Source: Bacteroidota bacterium
Lineage (GTDB): Bacteria; Bacteroidota; Ignavibacteria; UBA10030; UBA6906
Direction of reading: 5' to 3'
Assembly: GCA_017860555.1 (NCBI GenBank)
Contig: JAGDMJ010000091.1
Coordinates: 1 to 9,756, forward strand
DNA length: 9,756 bases
Position 1 is the first letter of the stretch. Each line of letters starts with the position of its first letter. A program made the translations under genes and the position numbers. The notes below the pieces were generated by a model, which saw only the letters and a program-made list of their open reading frames with translations, was not told the origin of the DNA and searched no databases. Below, piece after piece: positions 7,172-9,756 of this stretch.

Positions 7172-7402
7172 GGGTTGCCTCGCATGAAATGTACGCCTCT
7201 CCCCGTCTTGTTACCCCGGGGCAATCCCGTATGGCTTCTGAAGCCTCCCAAGGAGTGCTTCACCTTTTCGAACAACCGCGGAAAACTATTTGTTCCCCAG
7301 TAGTGCCACGAGCTTCATGGCCACGATTCGGAACGAATGGACTTTGTCTGATTTTCTTACTAGCTTTTCTTAGCATTATCGGATCTTGCGAGTGATTCTG
7401 CT
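7172..7402. promoter_or_regulatory. Divergent intergenic region, presumed promoters both ways
   Basis: This 231-bp spacer separates the minus-strand small protein from the plus-strand signalling operon, so it should carry promoters in both directions. The last 60 bases (7341-7380) are T-rich and hold weak candidates such as TTGTCT (7344-7349) and TAGCTTTT (7361-7368), but spacing matches neither sigma-70 nor the Bacteroidota TTTG/TAnnTTTG pattern well. The 13-bp near-palindrome GGCTTCTGAAGCC is also present at about 7230. No gene is supported here. Confidence 0.35.
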
Positions 7403-7792
7403 ATGCGTCCGGCTGAGAAGAACCTGACTGAGGCCCATTCCGCACTGGATTTCATCCAGGTCCAGGGCGTGGGGATGCTCCGTCGTCCACGCCGGACGGA
7501 TTTTCCCCTGTATCAACCCCCGCCCTCGACTCGACCACGATCACAGCATCAATGGACACCGCAAAAGCCAGCTGAACTTGATCCATTGGTTGCCTGGCTC
7601 CTGGAGTCGGGAGGTGTGTCTCCAGACGCATATCTGGCCTTCCCGCTTCACCGGCGCCTGGTCGCACTGGTGCGCATATTGCGAGTGAGTTCTCCGAACG
7701 CCGCGCACGCGCTGCTCCGGGCAAGGCCCGACCTCATTCCTGCCGCCCTGGACTCTCTGCTGGTCTACCGGAAGCACGAGGCTGCGTCATGA
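7403..7792 (+). CDS. Orphan CheR N-terminal-domain-like protein
   Basis: Encodes 129 aa. Residues 1-57 are Pro/Arg-rich and look disordered. Residues 60-121 (PLVAWLLESGGVSPDAYLAF, HRRLVALVRILRVSS, LLRARPDLIPAALDSLLV) resemble the N-terminal helical domain of CheR chemotaxis methyltransferases, including the G-x-x-x-x-x-Y then RR pattern and a rPdLl-x-x-ALD-x-LL ending. In full CheR that ending runs straight into an NVTxFFRD-type segment and the SAM-binding domain. Here the protein stops eight residues later (YRKHEAAS), and none of the three plus-strand frames shows a continuation. It therefore cannot be a methyltransferase; it may be a docking or regulatory module or a stable gene remnant. 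Its TGA overlaps the ATG of the kinase gene by 4 nt. No strong ribosome-binding site precedes the ATG at 7403; Met25 (ATG at 7475, after GGCGTGGGG) is an alternative start. Confidence 0.66.
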   Translation: MRPAEKNLTEAHSALDFIQVQGVGMLRRPRRTDFPLYQPPPSTRPRSQHQWTPQKPAELDPLVAWLLESGGVSPDAYLAFPLHRRLVALVRILRVSSPNAAHALLRARPDLIPAALDSLLVYRKHEAAS

Positions 7793-9603
7793 TCGACAGG
7801 GCAAAACGACTCTGGGGGCGAAAGCCTTCTACCCTAACTTCTATAGTCATTCTTCTGGCAATGACGGGACTGACGTCCTATTTGCGCCTTTACATTTTCC
7901 ACGACCGACACCTCTCTCTCACGTATGGTCTCCCTCTCCTCATTTGTCTCTGGTATCGGGACTACCGGTTGCTCTGGAGCATGGCAGCAGCGTTTATCAT
8001 TTTGTCCTTCGTTAAGGCGTTCCATGTCCTGCCCGATGTCGATCCTGCCGATCAATGGGAACGCGTTCAATGGCTCTTCCAGGTGGTTAATATCGTTGTC
8101 ATCGGCAGTACCGTTCATGCTATCATACGCCTCACCGAGGCGCTGCACGCAAGGAATGCCGAGCTGGAGGTAGCCAACGAAGAGTTGCGTGCCAAGGCAG
8201 AAGAGCTTGCGCAGCAGAACGAGGAGATCCAACACCAGAGCGAAGAGATTCAGCAGCAGGGTGAAACACTCCGTCAGCAGTTGGAGGAGCTTGAGCTGCG
8301 TAACGAGGAGCTGCATCGGCAGGGCGAGGAACTTGCCGCACAGTCCAAGGAGCTCCAGACGACTAATGCCGAGTTGAACGACCGCGAAGTGATGCTGCAG
8401 ACCCTGCTAAAAACGGCAGGCCTGCATGGAAGCGGACAACTGGTGCTCGAAGAAATCTGCAAGATGGCTCTTGCGCTGGCCGGGCCCGGGGTCGAATGTG
8501 CCGCCGTAACAGAAAAGAAGGGAAACGAGCTCGTCATCCGCGCGCAGGCCGGAGTTTCCTCGCTGCAAAGCGACCGATGGCCTTACGATAGTTCGCTGGC
8601 CGCCGTTGTCATTAAGCAGGGGCGCACCGCTGGTGTTCATGACCTTGCGGACCGGCCTGATTTGATCGTTCCGCACGCCCCCGGGCAAGACATGCGTTCG
8701 AGCCTGGCCACCCCGATACGCGTGGACGATGAGATCGTCGGCGCTATGGAAGTGCATTCAGTCCGTCCGCATGAATGGACCACGCGGCAGTTCGAACTCC
8801 TCGAATGGGCCGCGACGCAAAGCGGCTTGATCATGCAGATTCACGGCTTGCGCGAAGGTCTCGAGAAACTCGTCGGCGAACGCACCGCGAAATTGCACGA
8901 ACTCGTGGACGAACTGGAGCACTTCTCGTATTCCATTACCCACGATATGCGGGCTCCCCTGCGTGCCATGCAGGGATTCGCCGGAATACTCATGAGGGAC
9001 CATTCGGGCCTGCGCGAGGAACACGTACAGTACCTCAAGCACATCGTCGAATCAGCATCCCGTATGGACCGCCTGATCACCGATTCCCTGAACTACACCA
9101 AAGCCGTGCGGACAGATTTACGGCTGGGCCGGGTGGACACGCAGCGCCTGATTGAAGGCATTATCAGGAGTTATCCCAACCTGCAGCCACCTCACGCCCG
9201 GGTGAACATCATCGGTGTTCTTCCCCCCGTCCTGGCCAACGAGGCCGGCCTGACACAGTGTTTTTCCAATTTGCTTGACAACGCAGCCAAATTCGTCCAT
9301 CCCGGTCAACAGCCCAGCGTGACCATCAGCGCCGAGCAACACAATAGCTCCGTGAAATTCTGGATCGAGGACGACGGCATCGGGATCTCACCGGAGTTTG
9401 AGCCATATCTGTTCCAGATGTTCCGTCGCGCGTCGCGCGACTACGACGGAACGGGAATCGGGCTGGCTCTGGTGAAGAAAACATGCGAAAAGATGGGCGG
9501 CAAAGTCGGGTTTAATCCCGGACCAGGCAAGGGAAGCCGCTTCTGGATGGAACTGCAGTCTGCTGAGGGAGCAACCATGCCGGCCGAGGGGAATCTGTCA
9601 TGA
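7789..9603 (+). CDS. Membrane sensor histidine kinase with coiled coil and GAF domain
   Basis: Encodes 604 aa. Residues 14-113 contain about four hydrophobic helices (near 14-36, 43-56, 60-77 and 96-113), a membrane sensor region resembling the short multi-helix N-termini of other kinases. A long charged coiled coil follows (about 115-200) with repeated EEL/EEI and Q-rich heptads. A GAF-type sensor domain (about 205-352) contains SSLATPIRVDDEIVGAMEV. The transmitter has the HisKA phosphoacceptor H385 in SITHDMRAPLRAMQGF and an ATPase domain with N-box NLLDNAAKF (N494, N498), G1 DDGIG (528-532), F-box FEPYLFQMFRR and G2 GTGIGLAL (554-561). It should autophosphorylate and pass phosphate to the regulator encoded next. 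An ACGAGG about 7 nt upstream and the ATGA overlap with the preceding gene support the start and translational coupling. It is a class I hybrid-free kinase, with no receiver domain. The signal is unknown. Confidence 0.93.
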   Translation: MIDRAKRLWGRKPSTLTSIVILLAMTGLTSYLRLYIFHDRHLSLTYGLPLLICLWYRDYRLLWSMAAAFIILSFVKAFHVLPDVDPADQWERVQWLFQVVNIVVIGSTVHAIIRLTEALHARNAELEVANEELRAKAEELAQQNEEIQHQSEEIQQQGETLRQQLEELELRNEELHRQGEELAAQSKELQTTNAELNDREVMLQTLLKTAGLHGSGQLVLEEICKMALALAGPGVECAAVTEKKGNELVIRAQAGVSSLQSDRWPYDSSLAAVVIKQGRTAGVHDLADRPDLIVPHAPGQDMRSSLATPIRVDDEIVGAMEVHSVRPHEWTTRQFELLEWAATQSGLIMQIHGLREGLEKLVGERTAKLHELVDELEHFSYSITHDMRAPLRAMQGFAGILMRDHSGLREEHVQYLKHIVESASRMDRLITDSLNYTKAVRTDLRLGRVDTQRLIEGIIRSYPNLQPPHARVNIIGVLPPVLANEAGLTQCFSNLLDNAAKFVHPGQQPSVTISAEQHNSSVKFWIEDDGIGISPEFEPYLFQMFRRASRDYDGTGIGLALVKKTCEKMGGKVGFNPGPGKGSRFWMELQSAEGATMPAEGNLS

Positions 9604-9756
9604 CACAACATGTACTGCTCTACGTCGAGGATGAGAAGGGCGACGTGTTCTTTATGCGCCACGCCTTCCAGCACATCGGGGCGTCAATAGTCCTGCAGAT
9701 CACCACGACGGGCCCGGAAGCCATCGCGTATCTTTCGGGCACGGGTACCTACGCCG
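9600..9756 (+). CDS. Rcp1-like response regulator (3' end outside window)
   Basis: The ATG at 9600 overlaps the kinase TGA by 4 nt (ATGA) and has GAGGGG about 8 nt upstream. The 52 visible residues, MTQHVLLYVEDEKGDVFFMR then HAFQHIGASIVLQITTTGPEAIAYLSGTG, form the first two alpha/beta units of a receiver domain. The acidic pocket is E10/D11 after the first strand; the phosphoacceptor Asp should lie just past the window end. The spacing and the GPEAIAYLSGTGTY segment resemble the single-domain Rcp1 family that partners phytochrome-like and GAF-containing kinases. It is probably a stand-alone receiver, but an output domain beyond the edge cannot be excluded. Confidence 0.9.
   Translation, partial: MTQHVLLYVEDEKGDVFFMRHAFQHIGASIVLQITTTGPEAIAYLSGTGTYA

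Noticed and set aside
7051..7395. Plus-strand open frame of 114 codons ending in a hydrophobic stretch (FLLAFLSIIGSC)
   Set aside because: The lipobox-like end is at the C-terminus, where it has no meaning for export; the frame overlaps the small minus-strand gene and the T-rich promoter region.

Overview
The window most likely comes from a moderately GC-rich member of the Bacteroidota/Chlorobi/Ignavibacteria (FCB) group or a close relative such as the Calditrichota or KSB1-type lineages. The main evidence is the C-terminal secretion-sorting domain of the large secreted esterase (QNYPNPFNP...YDILGRRV...GVYFYRL...KKLLLVR), a signature of type IX-secreted proteins in that group. Supporting signs are a secreted GH43-type glycosidase remnant and mostly weak Shine-Dalgarno sequences. 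This is inference from motifs; no 16S or other marker is present.

Layout. Everything from 1 to 7171 reads on the minus strand, and everything from 7403 to the end reads on the plus strand, with a divergent spacer at 7172-7402. In minus-strand transcription order there are five units: a small hypothetical protein (81 aa, 7171-6926); a broken GH43-like glycosidase gene (6832-6195); a secreted multidomain alpha/beta-hydrolase esterase with a sorting domain (6062-3576), preceded by a pair of 15-bp direct repeats on a 20-bp period next to a TATTAT box and followed by a hairpin; ligD (3234-811); and ku (798 to the window edge). LigD is a complete polymerase-phosphoesterase-ligase fusion. With Ku, encoded 12 nt downstream, it forms the bacterial two-component non-homologous end-joining (NHEJ) system for double-strand breaks.

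On the plus strand a tightly coupled signalling operon begins at 7403. It holds a 129-aa protein whose second half resembles only the N-terminal helical domain of CheR methyltransferases, then a membrane histidine kinase with a long Q/E-rich coiled coil and a GAF domain, then an Rcp1-like response regulator cut by the window end. The three genes are joined by 4-nt ATGA stop/start overlaps, which suggests translational coupling and a shared phosphorelay.

The most unusual items are the orphan CheR-N-like protein coupled to a kinase, the paired direct repeats upstream of the esterase, the frameshifted and internally deleted GH43 gene, and a Gly/Pro/Ala-rich insertion inside the esterase sorting domain. 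The NHEJ pair is well understood. I found no CRISPR array, tRNA, rRNA, insertion sequence or phage gene.
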